A DNA stretch of 64,000 nt from Archegozetes longisetosus (GCA_018873245.2 JAEMBT020000005.1:12384001-12448000), one strand, 5' to 3'. Numbered from the stretch's first letter, positions 1 through 11,893 are shown. The notes: a model not told the origin generated them from the letters alone. Made by a program: numbers and translations.

Positions 1-257
1 TTGTTAGTTTACTCAGGACTAAGTTGATTCTAATGTTAGACAAATAGAGTGTATTCTACTATCAAATTACATGACATCTGCTAACTATTGGCTAATAATC
101 ATTCAGTTACTAGTAGTGTGTTTTAAGTAGAATTTTTGTCAATAAGAGGTAAGTCTTATCAAGAAGGATTATTTAGAAATGATTAAATAATTATAAATCA
201 ATTGAAAGACTAGATTTCAAAATATGAAAAATTGTCGTTATCTCTAATTGGGTAGTA

Positions 258-3200
258 ATGACAAAACTTATAAACAAAAACATCTCAACATTAGTACTAA
301 TCATAGCAACAAACCAAATCTTAGTATCTTCACTGTACGTACCGTTACTTTCTCCTCCAAAGACTGGAGAACAAGGCGGACAACTTATTTCAACTAATCG
401 TAAAAGTGATAATGGACTAGATTGTGAACCATCAGACAGGCAGAGAAAGCCGACTCTTGCCATAGAATTAAGTAAATCAAGTAAAAAACTTCCCCCTTGC
501 CCACCACCACAAAGCATACCATTTATTGACAAAAAGGCTGTTAAGAACTTAACTGTTATGGCAGGAAAGACTATAAGTGTTGATCTGCCATATGGTGGAT
601 ATCCTGAACCTAGTATTGAATTTTATAGATTTGATAAAAGAGTTTATGAAACCGGCCGGATTAAGCCGTTCAAGAAGTTGGTGATAGCAAATGCATCGCG
701 TACTGCAGATCAAGGAATTTATACCATGATTGCGACCAATATTGAAGGTATCCATCAAAAATAGATTTTTAAAAATTATCAAACCATGATCACAATTGTA
801 GCCACCAAGAGGCCCAGGAAGCTATAGCCCTCGCCCAATGATTTTTTCAAAATTGAAGTGTCGGTCTATAGTGAAAAAATATTAAAAAAATTGAAACAAA
901 ATTTATCTAATGCATAAGTTGGTTGTTTACTGTTAAACATTATTGAAAAGTTTGATAACAAATTAGAATATTTTAGTGTGAGCTAGCGTTTGCCTCATCA
1001 AACGTAAGCATTTCGCTTCAGACTTTGGTTCTCCCTCAGACCAGAAGTCTTGGCAACTCAACAGAAGTTGACAGAACTTTAGTTTAAAAGTTTTAAAAAG
1101 ATGTCTAAATTTTAGTTTTAGTCTCATTTAAGGATTCACTTTACAATAAAAGTTTATTAGATGTAACAAATTATTATTTAAGGAGGTGATAGCGCTGTAT
1201 TTACTATCGAAGTAGTGGACAAACCCTCACCACCGATTGGACCTCTGACTGCCAATTCAGTCACACCAAATAGTGTAACTTTGAGTTGGTTGCCACCTGA
1301 AGACATAGCTGGTTCAAAAATAATATCATATTCTGTTGAAAAACTACAAGACAATACCTGGATTAGTGTTTTGAATACAAGCAGAACAACAAAAGTAGTC
1401 CAAAATCTGAATTCAGGACAAACTTATAAGTTTAGAGTTAGAGCTGTCAACGAATATGGAGTTTCTGAACCTTTAGTTATGAACAATAGTATTATAGCCA
1501 GAGGTATACCTTCTAAGCCTGAGAAGGTTGAAGTTGTTGATCATAGAGGTTTAGTTATGTTGCAATGGATGCCACCGAAGAAGGATAATGGAGATCGAGT
1601 TTGTGGTTATTTGGTTGAGCAAAGACAGTCACCTAATGGTGATTGGCTTAATCTGACCAAAAATAGTGGGCAACTCAATGCGATTGTTAAGGATCTGAAA
1701 GTTGGAAAAGTTTATGAGTTCAGGGTATCGGCCATGAATAATGTCGGAAAAGGAGATCCTTCAAAGGTATTGACTATTAATACATTTTTCAGAATATTTT
1801 TATCCAAATTGTGTTTAATAATGAAATTATGTTTAAAAAATCTTGATGAAGGGATTTTTTTCTTCGAAAGCCTATCAATTTGATATACAGTTAAACCCAA
1901 AAGTTGTGTACATTTTTACTTAAAATATATACTTCATTGCATAGCAAAGATCTTTAGAAAGTTATACTCATCAAAATTATACTATCATTCATAAAGATAA
2001 GCTTTGAATGAATGTGAATCATGTTCTAACTTATCTATCATAATAACAAAGCAAAGATTTTTCGGATTTCATGTAAAGAGCAAGATTACTAGCATATTTA
2101 AATTGACCACTTTGCCAGAGAGCTATTATCTTTATTTTCTCACTTTGAGTCAGTTTCGGGACCATAATTAAAGATTTAAAGTTGTTTTAACCAAAATTAT
2201 TTTTAAACTAAGAACAAATGCATGCTGTCAAGCTTTGTCATTGTTCAGTTCTTTTTTTAGAGCTGAACTTGAGTTTTTAATCTGATTTAAATGGTCATGA
2301 ACTATTGTTCATAATTTAATGACAAACTATACAATCGAGTAAATAAAATACTATACAGTAAAGTATATATTTTAAGTAAAAAATGTACTTCAGTTTTGGA
2401 TTAAACTGTATGTTCAAAGTTAAGATTAGTCTATATAAAGTTTTGATGCGAAATGACTTCATTGAAAATGAAAATAGAAATAGATTTGTGGTAGAGTTGA
2501 AGTCTCGCTCTTAGACAGAAAATCTATTTCTTTTGATGATAATTAGAGTTAAATATAATAAATTTGTTTTTCAAAGCCAACTCAACCAATACTTATTAGA
2601 CCATTGCCTATAAAGTCAGCTATTGATAGGTCCAAGCTGAATGACAAGGAATGTATTATTGGAAGTTCTGTCAGTTATGAAGCCGTGATAGGAGGAGAAC
2701 CTGAACCTCAATTTCAATGGAAACTGAATGGGAGACCAATTAATGAGAAAGCAGACAAAATAATGATAAGAACAGAAGCAAATAAAACTGTTTTAGCAAT
2801 TGACTCATTCACTGAAAGTCAGGCTGGAGTTTATACACTATCTATTAATAACTCTTTCGGTCAAGATGAGGCTTCATTTACATTAAAAGCGCTTAAAACT
2901 GCTATTATTAATAAATCGAACCTCGAGGACACGGAGAGGCCTATTGGGAAATCTGTTAGATTTGAGGCTATTTTAGGTGGAGAACCAGAACCTGAATATG
3001 AATGGAAATTGAATGGAAAACCAATTAATCAAAGTTTAAACAAAATAAAGATAATAAAAGAAGAAAATAAAACTATTCTAACAATCAAAACATTAGAAAA
3101 AAGTCACTCTGGAGTTTATACTTTGTCTGCAAAAAATCATTTCAGAGAAGATAAAGCTTTGTTCAACTTAACAGTAATTTCAGTCCCGAATCCACCGACT

Positions 3201-4431
3201 GGTCCATTAACTGTCAAACCAATAAGTGATGAAAATAAAATTGTGTTAAGTTGTGATCCTCCGAAAAGCAATGGCGGGAAACCTATAACTGAATACTTAT
3301 TCGAAAAAATTGATCAAAATTCTAGTGTATGGACTTTTCTAACTAGATCTACAACTTGTGAAGCTATGGATCTTATCGATAAGAATTCAACAAATTTATA
3401 TCGAGTCAAAGCAATCAATTCTTTAGGAGAATCCGAGCCTTTGACTGAAACTGTTTCAGATCCAAAAGTTTTTAAGCAAAAATTTGGTGCTGTTAGAAAT
3501 GCATGTAATATAGACTCAAATTCTAGCGTTTTATGTTTGGATGTGAGACTCTACTCAAACAAGCCTTCGATACCGATCGGACCCTTAGAAGCTGTTAGGA
3601 CTTTTAATGATTCAATTGTGATTAAATGGTCTCCACCTAAAGAATTTGATGGCTTTGAACTCAATCTATTCAGAGTTGAATTATTTAATTCTGAAGTCAA
3701 CAGTTGGGTTACTGTTAGTAGAAGTAATTCTACCGAAGCTTCAATAACTGGTTTGAAACCTAATACTAATTATAGATTTAGAGTAATTGCAGTTAATGCA
3801 AATGGAGACTCTTTACCATTGGAGGGTACGTTAACTACACTCAAGAACACGTGTAATCTAAAGAGTCGACCTGAGCCTCCTTTAGGTGCGATTCAATCAT
3901 CGAATTCTTGTATGGATCAGGTATTTAATTAAATACTCAATTTCATTGTTGTATAACTTTATAAAGTTTTTTCCTATCAATGATCAGGTGACACTCTCTT
4001 GGGTCCCATCGAATGATAATTGTGGAAATCTTGTCAAAGAATATCTTGTTGAGAAACAAGACTTAGGTTTAAACGTTTGGGAAGTCATTGGAATAACTTC
4101 TGAGACCAGAAATCGTGTCAAAAATCTTGATTCAGAGAAAACTTATAGATTTCGTGTTAAAGCTGTCAATAGGTTTGGGGAATCTAATCCATTGGTTTCT
4201 GATTGGATAAGAATTACTACCACTTGTACAACTACAACCACATATAGGCCTTCATTGATAACAACACTAAGGTCCCACAGTCAACTCAATGAAAAGGTTA
4301 TACAAGAAATTGAACAGAACAAAATTTTAGATTCATATCAGTTACAAGTGATCGATGACTATAGAAGTGGCTTGAAAACACTGGTCCTTATCGATGAGTT
4401 ATCGAAATCTAAACAATACACTGACTGGTAG
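258..4431 (+). CDS. Secreted-looking Ig/FN3 multidomain protein (twitchin/titin-like modules), 4 exons
   Basis: Predicted exons are 258-747, 1183-1766, 2577-3920 and 3988-4431. Every junction has GT-AG ends and matching phase, giving 953 residues. Residues 1-25 form a hydrophobic signal-peptide-like start, and 30-95 are low complexity. Then come Ig (about 96-165), FN3 (177-268), FN3 (273-358), Ig (372-462), Ig (464-557), FN3 (562-652), FN3 (685-782), FN3 (790-885) and a 68-residue tail. The FN3 units show the titin/twitchin style (PxPPIGPL start, LSWxPP, YxFRVxAVNxxGxSxPL). The Ig units carry GEPEPxFxWKLNG. Known family members are giant sarcomeric kinases inside muscle. Here there is no kinase, the protein is short, and the start suggests secretion, with several N-glycosylation sequons. 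A role in adhesion or matrix is inference. The ATG at 258 was chosen because it begins the signal-like segment. An additional upstream exon cannot be excluded. Confidence 0.8.
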
Positions 4432-4474
4432 TCATGCTATTGAAAGAAAAACTTTTAACACAAAGACCAAATTC

Positions 4475-4480
4475 AATAAA
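4475..4480 (+). promoter_or_regulatory. Poly(A) signal of the Ig/FN3 gene
   Basis: AATAAA lies 44 bases after the stop codon and is followed by T-rich sequence. It supports 4431 as the true end of the coding region. Confidence 0.6.
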
Positions 4481-6084
4481 ACTTTATTTTCATATAAAAA
4501 TATTCAAAATATATTATAATTTTAAAAATATTAGCAACACTTGATAATTAATTTTAAGGCCTTCAATTGAGGTAAAGACATCAGATTAAGTTTTCTACTT
4601 TGAATCAGCTGAAAATTCAAGTGTGAATTAACCATATTACAAAGATTTCCCCTATAGCCTAAACTTTTCTTTCTCATGGTCAGATATGGATTATGATGCG
4701 GGGTCAAAGGGAAATGCAATTCCAACTCTCAGCATTCTAGTAATTCCAGCTAAAGCTATTACCTAATATTGCCACCTATTTCCTCTATTACTAGTTTAAC
4801 TTCCTATAAGTCTCTGCCTCAAATTTCGCAGAAGTTTTCCCATGAAAGTAATAAGCAAATACGTGTTAAGTGTCTTTTACCTCGTGTTAATCAATAAAGT
4901 GAGTTAAAGAAATCCAAAAATCGTGTTGTACTGCGAATATATATTGCAATATTCAAATTGCACAAACTGTTGAATAAAGAACATTTGTTTCGCTGATGTC
5001 GGATCTGTCAGTTATGTGACGGTGCTCGCACGAGCCGAACCAATTTGGGTGATTTGACGAATCGCATATCCTGAACTCGGACTCCCTTTAAAACTCAGAT
5101 AAAAATAAATAATAGACAAGTATTTTCATTCAAAAATTAAAAATTTTTTGAATTATTGATAGCCAGATAAACAAATGTTAATATAATATTAGTAATTTAT
5201 TTTAAATTTGCAAAAGGGGATCCGTGATTTGAGATACATTCAAGATCTAACAGAATTAACGCTCAATTGACTTCTCCGGTTTTGCTGATCAAACCTCCAG
5301 ATTTTGAAAATGTGTTCTGAAGGCACATTTGATGCTGGAATAGTAAGCATTTCTAATGTAAATTTTGAAAAATAAGAAAATTCTAAACAATTATTTCCCT
5401 ACCAAAATTTGAATAATCGGTTGAGGTGGTCAAATGTGGTGCGACATAAGGTGATAAATCTCTATATGGGCATAACCATTATGCTGAGTAGAGTTGATTT
5501 GGGGTGGTCTTATAAAGCTCCGCCTACTTTTGAAAAATTCAAAAATGACGTTCCAGAGGCATGGCTATGGGCAGGTTTTAACCTTTAACTCATACAGTTC
5601 CACCCACAAGGTCTTACCAGTCTACCACTAGTATTACCTTAGTTACGCCTACATGTTCATTTTAAGTTTATAGGTAAATATGAGTTGCGATTTATACATG
5701 TAAAGGTTGAAGTGTATTGAACTTCTAAACTTTTACATTCTTTCTCTATACTTAACATATATTTACTTATTTATTGGTATTTCAAATAAAATTGTAAGAA
5801 GGGTCTGAGTATTTGGATTATTGGAGTTGGGGCAACAGATTAAGCTTTTAAATTCGTCCAAAAGTCTAATCCTTTTGTTGTCAATAGCCCTATAATCTTA
5901 ATGTTTATTCATTATATACATCTAAAATAAAGTAAGTTTAACAACATTAGAACAATAGATCTAAAGCAGTCAACAACAAACAAAATTATATTTTTTCAAG
6001 CTTAAAACAAAATAAAGTACTATATCCTTACATGCAAGTTATGCTCTACCGCATTTATGTCACGGGTCGATTTGTCCTGCAAGC
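4481..6084. other. Intergenic, no gene recognised
   Basis: AT-rich sequence with stops in all frames. No domain-bearing reading frame was seen. Two slightly GC-richer patches (about 4990-5090 and 5440-5640) may be old transposon scraps, but neither has a recognisable end or coding segment. Confidence 0.5.
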
Positions 6085-6206
6085 ACTACCACATTGTACT
6101 GTGGGTCGGTTCGCCTCGAACTGGTTCTGATACAGACATTTTAAACAATTAAAATGTTTGTCAGAACAAGTTCGGGGTAAATCGCTCCACAGTACAAATG
6201 TGGCAA
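6085..6206. repeat. Foldback (palindromic) element
   Basis: Two arms of about 58 bases, near 6087-6144 and 6148-6205, are imperfect reverse complements with almost no loop. Both carry the CACATTGTACTGTGG-type motif followed by GAACTTGTTCTGA-like sequence. There is no coding sequence. It is probably a MITE of unknown superfamily, and outer ends were not resolved. Confidence 0.7.
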
Positions 6207-6355
6207 AGCAAAACTTGTATATATTTATAAAAAAAAGAAGAGTTATTCAATCCACGAAACCAACCTGGAAACTCTCCCATGGATCCATATCCACGTGGTG
6301 GGGAAGAAACAACAGCATAGTTGGCTAACAAATCCAATATAAGTATAGCAATATA

Positions 6356-6936
6356 CAGGGTAAGAAATAATGATTTTTCCGTAGTCTAGAGCAAAAAACT
6401 ATTATAGTTACAGCAAAATCAGTTGAATATTCTGATTTTACGTTAAAAAATACATTTAAAAGGTTTATATTTAAAAACCTAATAAACGTGTAATGTGGTT
6501 AACGAAGGATATTCTGTTAGTAAAACAAAAAAATTTTAATACAATCTGTTTTTAATCGCCTTTTCATACTATTTTCATTGATATCATTTGAAAAAAGTTG
6601 ACAATTAATGGCTGTATTAATTAATGATTCGGATGAGCAAAGATTCATTGATAGAATCAAATGCATTGCTTTTCGAGAGGCGAGAGAAAGCGGGGTTCAA
6701 TTTATAACTCAAAAATGGATTGCAAACAAATTAAAAAGTAGTGAGCGATGGGTAACAGACAATTGGAATAAAAGTGAACAAGAATGTTATTCAAATTTTC
6801 GTGAATGTGATCGACCATTAAAATAAACTCTTTTTAATGTATTTTTTTAATGAAGAATCAGAATATCCAACCGATTTTGCTCTAACTATAATATTTTTTG
6901 TTCTACGCTATGGAAAAATCATTTTTTCTTACCCTG
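6356..6936. mobile_element. Tc1/mariner-like internally deleted element (581 bp, TA target site)
   Basis: It begins CAGGGTAAGAA and ends TTCTTACCCTG, both bordered by TA. The TIRs run about 80 bases and are nearly identical after reverse complementing (motifs TGATTTTTCC and GCAAAATC in both). TA duplication and a CAGGGT terminus are typical of Tc1/mariner elements. It retains only a short coding segment, so it is a non-autonomous deletion derivative. Confidence 0.85.
6608..6826 (+). pseudogene. N-terminal HTH part of a Tc1/mariner-like transposase
   Basis: A 72-residue frame inside the 581-bp element. The middle (FITQKWIANKLKSSERWV, then WNK) has the look of a DNA-binding helix-turn-helix of Tc1-type transposases: a spacing helix, then a recognition helix rich in K/S/W. 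There is no DDE catalytic domain downstream because the right TIR follows within about 30 bases. The remnant could still bind ends, but catalysis is lost. The family call rests on motif style plus the TA-flanked TIRs. Confidence 0.55.
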
Positions 6937-7834
6937 TACAATCATTTAAAAAACTAACTTTAGAGCTAAAATTGACCGTGTTTAAAGATGCATGGTTATA
7001 AAAAGGATTCACAAATGTGTTTTTTAGATGAATAGCTGCAGTTTTATTTTCTATATCAAACTTTTTAAAATTCATCATGGTCATTGAGTGAACCCTTCAA
7101 AATTGAGGTTTATTATCTTAAAAGTTATCAAGGTAAAGTCAAATTTCACCAATTGGATGCGTGAGAACAAATTTAAAGAAATCATTTTTTCAAAATTTTG
7201 ATTGCAACTCTGGTTTAGTACAGGAAGCTTTTCAAGCACTCTGTAGTTTTTTCATCATAAAATTTATTTTATAGATCATAATAATTAGCATAAGAAAACA
7301 AGCCTTTTAAATCAACAACTACCATGCACTTTTTTGAAAATCAAGACAAAATCTTTGAATAATTTTTTATTAAAAACTTGCACAGGACACAATTTGATTC
7401 GATAGGAGCAATATTAGTTTTGATTAAGTTTTGCATATCTAGGATTGATCTTTAAAACTGAACATAAACCAAATGAAAACTAGACCCAAACTATAGAAAG
7501 TGAAAAAGATATCAATGAATTCCCAAAAGGTTTCTTTCACGACATCATGACTAGACATTAAGGATTAAGTTCTTAAAGTTTCAGGCGTAAAAATCATACA
7601 TGTTCAAAATTAAGCTTTAACACTTTTATTTCAAAATATCTAAACTTGATTTCATTTGAGTTTGACTTTGTTTAAGATAGTTTGAGATATTTTTGATTTT
7701 AAGTGATTTATTAAGGCCAAAAAGTTAATTTTAAATATTTTCAAAAGTTTGATGTTATAGTTTTCAAAGGGTTAACAATATAGTATAAATAAAATATTTA
7801 AGTGTAAAATAAAATAATTCAATTAGTTTAAAGT

Positions 7835-9379
7835 ATGCCTTTTGCTAAAAAAAGAAGACATCTATTCGGAATTGAAGGATCTGTGACACCTAACTCTACA
7901 AAACTTACTCCACTTTCAGCAAAAAATTCCAATACAGTTAAAAAAAACTTTATTCAAAATTTAGTCAAAATTTCAAACCAAAGGAGACCTTCTGAGAAAA
8001 ATTGTGAAAACTCTAATTCATTGCTTCAAGAAGTAAACTCTGACATATGTTGTACAAAAAACTGTATCGCAGACTTTACTTCTAGTGAAAAAGAAACTAT
8101 TCTTCAATATTTTAAAAAATTAAGTAATGATCATAACAGAGAAAATGACTATTTAAAAGGATTAGTAATTCCAGTGCCTATTAAAAGAAGAAGGAACACA
8201 GACTCAGAAAATGACAACAAAAAACCGAAATCGCAAAGTTTTGAATATTTTATTGAAATAAAAAATGTAAGGAAAAAAGTTTGCAAAAATTCTTTTGTTA
8301 ATTTACATCAAATAAAAAAAAGTAGATTAGTGTCTAAAATACTAAAAAATCGCGATATTTCTGAAGATTTGAGAGGAAAACATGGCAACAACTGGAACTG
8401 TTTGCCTCAAGAAATTTTAGATGACGTCATAGACTTTATTGATAACTTGCTAGCTCGAGAAAGTCATTACTCGCCAAAATCAGGGAAAAATAGAAAATAT
8501 TTATCTTCAGATATGAATGTGGCGAAACTTTATAGAAAATTCATCGAATTATATAATGAATATGAAAAAGTGGTTTCATATGAATTTTTTTTACATTACT
8601 TCAAGAAATCAAATATAGGCTTTGGCTTCCCTCGAAGTGATATTTGCGGTGAATGTGAACTTTTTAACGTGAAAATAAAATCTTCAGAATCTGATTCTGA
8701 AACTATTATTTTCAAAAAGCAGTTAGAAGAGCATCAAACAGAATCAGATAAGTTTTATGAAATTCAAAATGAAATTAAAAGTTTAGTAAATATTGATAAT
8801 AGTATTTGTGCTATATCCATGGATTTTGAAAAGAACTTGCCCCTTCCCTTAACAAAAGTTTCTTGTGAATATTATTTAAGACAGTTGTGGATTCACAATT
8901 TTTGTATTCATGATATGAAAACTGGAACCGCAGACATGTTTTTATATTCTGAAAGCTTTGCAGGAAAAGGACCAAATGGATCAATTTCTTGCTTAGATTT
9001 TTATATTAAGAATCGAAAATCAAATTTCAAAAAATTTTTCATTTTCTCAGACAATTGTTTCGCACAAAATAAGAATAGATATATTTGGATTTATTATTGG
9101 AGTCTAATAAAAAATAATATCATAGATGAAATCACTATTATATACCCGATTCCTGGTCACTCGTACTTAGATTGTGACCGGGATTTTGGCCGAATTGAGA
9201 AAAATAGACTAAAAGTAGAAAAGGTTTGCTTCCCTTCTCAATGGGTTAATCTTATTAGAGAAACTGATGTAAACTTCAATATTAATTATTTGAATTTTCC
9301 TTTAACTGATGATTTAGAACCTGATGGAACTCCTATCATAATAGTTAAAGAGTATAAAAAGTTTTTGATAAATTATTAG
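7835..9379 (+). CDS. Putative transposase of the 3.1-kb element (DUF7869-like / KDZ-like region)
   Basis: A 514-residue open frame. The N-terminus is basic (PFAKKRRHLFG; KRRRN near residue 115). A CGECELFNVK knuckle lies near residue 271. Three acidic positions are spaced as in an RNase-H-like nuclease: SMDFEKNLPLP (about 330), FSDNCFAQNKNRY (about 408) and GHSYLDCDRDFGRIEK (about 445). These motifs resemble uncharacterised transposon-derived proteins of arthropods with a DUF7869-type domain, and loosely KDZ transposases. That likeness is from memory and unverified. The gene sits between matching long TIRs, so a transposase role is inferred from position. It ends INY-stop, but related-looking sequence continues in other frames downstream, so this copy is probably truncated by a frameshift. 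Confidence 0.6.
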   Translation: MPFAKKRRHLFGIEGSVTPNSTKLTPLSAKNSNTVKKNFIQNLVKISNQRRPSEKNCENSNSLLQEVNSDICCTKNCIADFTSSEKETILQYFKKLSNDHNRENDYLKGLVIPVPIKRRRNTDSENDNKKPKSQSFEYFIEIKNVRKKVCKNSFVNLHQIKKSRLVSKILKNRDISEDLRGKHGNNWNCLPQEILDDVIDFIDNLLARESHYSPKSGKNRKYLSSDMNVAKLYRKFIELYNEYEKVVSYEFFLHYFKKSNIGFGFPRSDICGECELFNVKIKSSESDSETIIFKKQLEEHQTESDKFYEIQNEIKSLVNIDNSICAISMDFEKNLPLPLTKVSCEYYLRQLWIHNFCIHDMKTGTADMFLYSESFAGKGPNGSISCLDFYIKNRKSNFKKFFIFSDNCFAQNKNRYIWIYYWSLIKNNIIDEITIIYPIPGHSYLDCDRDFGRIEKNRLKVEKVCFPSQWVNLIRETDVNFNINYLNFPLTDDLEPDGTPIIIVKEYKKFLINY

Positions 9380-9828
9380 TTAATAATGTTGAAAAGCTAA
9401 CACAAATTAGAAAAATAAAATTCACACAAAAGGAATTTTTGCAACAACTAATCTGTTATCTGAAAACTTTGAGTTAGAAATAAGTCTCGTAAAGACTGAT
9501 ATAATAGAAAATTTTGATTTCACTACCTTAAATAATGCTTATGATGGTTATTTACCTTTAAAAAGGCTAAATTTGATGATATAAAAGTTTACTGAAATAT
9601 GTTTTGATACCGAAAAATGTTAAATTTTATAGTATTTTATTTTATTCAAATTCAGATCAAAAAGTTTCTAAAAGTAAATCAAAAATTCAGCTTTTGTTAG
9701 AAAGTAATAATCAATTTTATTGTAGCTGTAAAGCTAAATGCGTTCGTTTGTGTGATTGTAAAAAAGTTGGCCAAAATTGTAATGAAAACTGTTTATGTAA
9801 TTCATTAGAATGTAAAAACAAACCTTAA
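9380..9828 (+). pseudogene. Frameshifted C-terminal part of the same transposase, with Cys-rich CXC-like tail
   Basis: Downstream of the stop at 9379, shifting frames give a plausible continuation (NNVEKLTQIRK..., LPLKK..., VLIPKNVKFYSILFY). The frame 9604-9828 then ends in a cluster of ten Cys (CSCKAKCVRLCDCKKVGQNC, then further C/N-rich residues). The spacing CxCxxxCxxxCxCxxxGxxC resembles CXC/tesmin-type zinc-binding domains, which also occur on some eukaryotic transposases. It probably belonged to the C-terminus of the 7835 gene. At least two frameshifts separate the pieces. Confidence 0.5.
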
Positions 9829-10038
9829 AATAAATATAATCAAAATGTCATTCATACAAAGTTTTGTTCACTGAGAAAACATACTTTAAAGAAATCATTG
9901 ATCAAAACTCGAAATGAGATCTAAACTTCAATCTTTATCTCTAGTCTCTAGAGAATTGGTCAAACAAACTTATATGTGTAAAATGGGCCCAAATTTAACT
10001 TGGTTTATGTTCAGTTTTAAAGATCAATCCTAGATATG

Positions 10039-10324
10039 ATATTTGTATTTTTAAAGGAATATTTACATACTTTAAGGAAAGATTTCTGTTTACAAATATT
10101 TTGAATTTGATTACAATTTAAGAATTTTTTAAGGGATTTAAATAAATATTTTTTGCAGTGCCTTTGACTATTGAAGGAAGAGAACTTAAATTCCGCCGAT
10201 TTATTATACTTCGGGCGAAGAATTTGTCCAAAACAATGATCGTGAGACAATTGTTATGTTATGTGAACAAACAGAAATATTTCCATAAAGTACGTAAACA
10301 TTCCTTTAAAAATACAAATATCAC
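10039..10324. mobile_element. 286-bp MITE nested in the right TIR of the 3.1-kb element
   Basis: The uninterrupted left TIR shows what the right TIR should look like, and the extra sequence is exactly 10039-10324. Its ends are inverted repeats of about 33 bases (GATATTTGTATTTTTAAAGG and complement, two mismatches). ATG occurs at 10036-10038 and 10325-10327, so the target duplication is probably 3 bp. No coding capacity was recognised. Confidence 0.75.
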
Positions 10325-10444
10325 ATGCAATACTTGATCATAACTAATATTGCTCCTATCAAATCAAATTGTGTCCTGTGCAAGTTTTTAATAAAAAAAT
10401 TATTTTATTCAAAGATTTTGTCCTGATTTTCAAAAAAGTGCATA

Positions 10445-11340
10445 TTTCAAAAGCATATTTTCAGCACAAAGTTTAATCGAACTGTTACTTGAATCATTGT
10501 GATCATTTAAATGTTCATAAAATGTTTTGAGAATTGGGAAAACTAAGCATATGCTTACATATTCAGATCCTGATATAAGTTTCGTTGCCTCTTCGAATGG
10601 TTAAAAAAACACTGAATTCCTCGCATAAAAACCAATCATTATCAGATATCTTATATTTTCTAGAGTTTTCATCTTTCGCATCTAAATACAAAACGACATC
10701 TTTATCTGTAGAACTCTTTCAACCATTTCAAGGGTTGAATTCCATCTTTCGGCACATCTGTTTTCAGTATCAAATATTTCTTTTCCAATGTTTTAGTCGC
10801 AGTTTCGAATTTTTGTCTTATTGTTGGTATAGTTCTTACGAAACCAATAAAACATCTCAAAGTTTCTAAGCTGTCCTTAATTGTCTCAATACCATCTTGT
10901 ACTGCGAGATTGACGATATGAGCCAAACAACGAATGTGAAAGTTATCAAATATTGTTTCGAGACCCTGAAATTCACTGAATAATTTGATGGCCTTGACCA
11001 TACTTTCAGCATTATCAGTGGTCACAGACAGAATCTTATTCATTATATTGGAATTAGTAGAAAATAATTCTGAGTTGTTAGAGATTTTTTTCCAGCGTGA
11101 GGAAATGCTATCATACCAAAATCTAATAACAAACTTCTTCGAATGAAATTTTCATCCAGAAAATGCACTGTGACTGCAATGAAAGGCTGTTTTTTCATTG
11201 AAGTCCACAAATCAGTTGTAGACGATATTTTACGATCAATTTTTCGGAAACTATTCTAAGTTTTGTTTCGTAGTAATCGAATTTGAATCAACTTTTCGCT
11301 TGATTGTGAAACGAGAAGGCATCTTATATGTATAATTTAA
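10445..11340 (-). pseudogene. hAT-superfamily transposase remnant (catalytic core)
   Basis: Read on the minus strand in patches: KISSTTDLWTS with HFLDENF (about 11130-11240), then VTTDNAESMVKAIKLF and CLAHIVNLAVQDGIETIKDS (11043-10702), then NDWFLCEEFSVF, PFEEATKLISGSEYVSI and LCAENMLLKYA (10680-10445). These are the ordered blocks of ZBED/hAT transposases (TTDxWTS, TxDNAxNM, RCxAHxLNLxVQ, PFxxATxxLSGxxYPT). Several stops and frameshifts break it. It ends where the 3.1-kb element begins. BED finger and hATC dimerisation domain are not visible here. Confidence 0.75.
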
Positions 11341-11789
11341 AGAACTGATGAATAAGTTGGATGCTGATTATTCAACTGTGTTGAATAGGTGGTCGCCACA
11401 AACCAAAAAAACTTTATTTCTTCATTAGGGTCGAGTTTTGCAGACGCTTTTTCTTGTTGAAACACACTCATCCAATTAACTATTAGGTGAAGCAAAAAAT
11501 CGATTTCTACAAAAAGTATTAATTTGATTTTAATAATATTTTAGGGAAATTATCTTGAGTAATGGACAAATATACCATGTAAATTATATGAAAATTTATT
11601 AACATTTAATAGCAAAAAATGTGTTTCAAAATTGACACAAATTTACCATTGAAAATACATTGAGTGATGATTTAAAACAAAAGTAACCAAAAAGTAGGAC
11701 AGTGAAAAATTATTTTAAACAAAAACTATCAACTACAATTTTATATTGATATGGATTAATCATGGATAATAAATATTAAGTATCAATGG

Positions 11790-11893
11790 GTGAATCCGGG
11801 CTAATGGGTCTAAGGTATATAGCAGTCTCCCGTCCCCGAGTGTGATACATCACTGGATTCAGCTCTATGAACTGAATCCAGTGATGTATCACA
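11790..11893. repeat. Truncated foldback MITE end with a perfect 22-bp hairpin
   Basis: The start GTGAATCCGGGCTAATGGGT matches the end of the element at 21353-21842, so it is the same repeat family. Bases 11841-11862 and 11872-11893 form a perfect 22-bp stem with a 9-base loop. The second arm stops after the stem, so this copy is broken. Confidence 0.7.

Larger units (their letters stand above)
7324..10443. mobile_element. 3.1-kb DNA transposon with long TIRs, unclassified RNase-H-like transposase
   Basis: Left end 7324-7463 and the reverse complement of 10443-10010 match closely for about 140 bases (both start ATGCACTTTTTTGAAAATCA and share TTGCACAGGACACAATTTGA). The right TIR is interrupted by a 286-bp insertion. 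Between the TIRs lies one long gene, 7835-9379, plus a degraded continuation to 9828. No target-site duplication could be recognised. The right border abuts a hAT remnant. The superfamily is unassigned. Confidence 0.75.

Noticed and set aside
191-532. 113-codon frame on the minus strand over the first exon of the Ig/FN3 gene
   Set aside because: It is the antisense shadow of an exon with clear Ig-domain coding and splice logic, and has no motif of its own.
10017-10250. 77-codon minus-strand frame
   Set aside because: It lies inside the nested 286-bp MITE and crosses its border, with no recognised domain.
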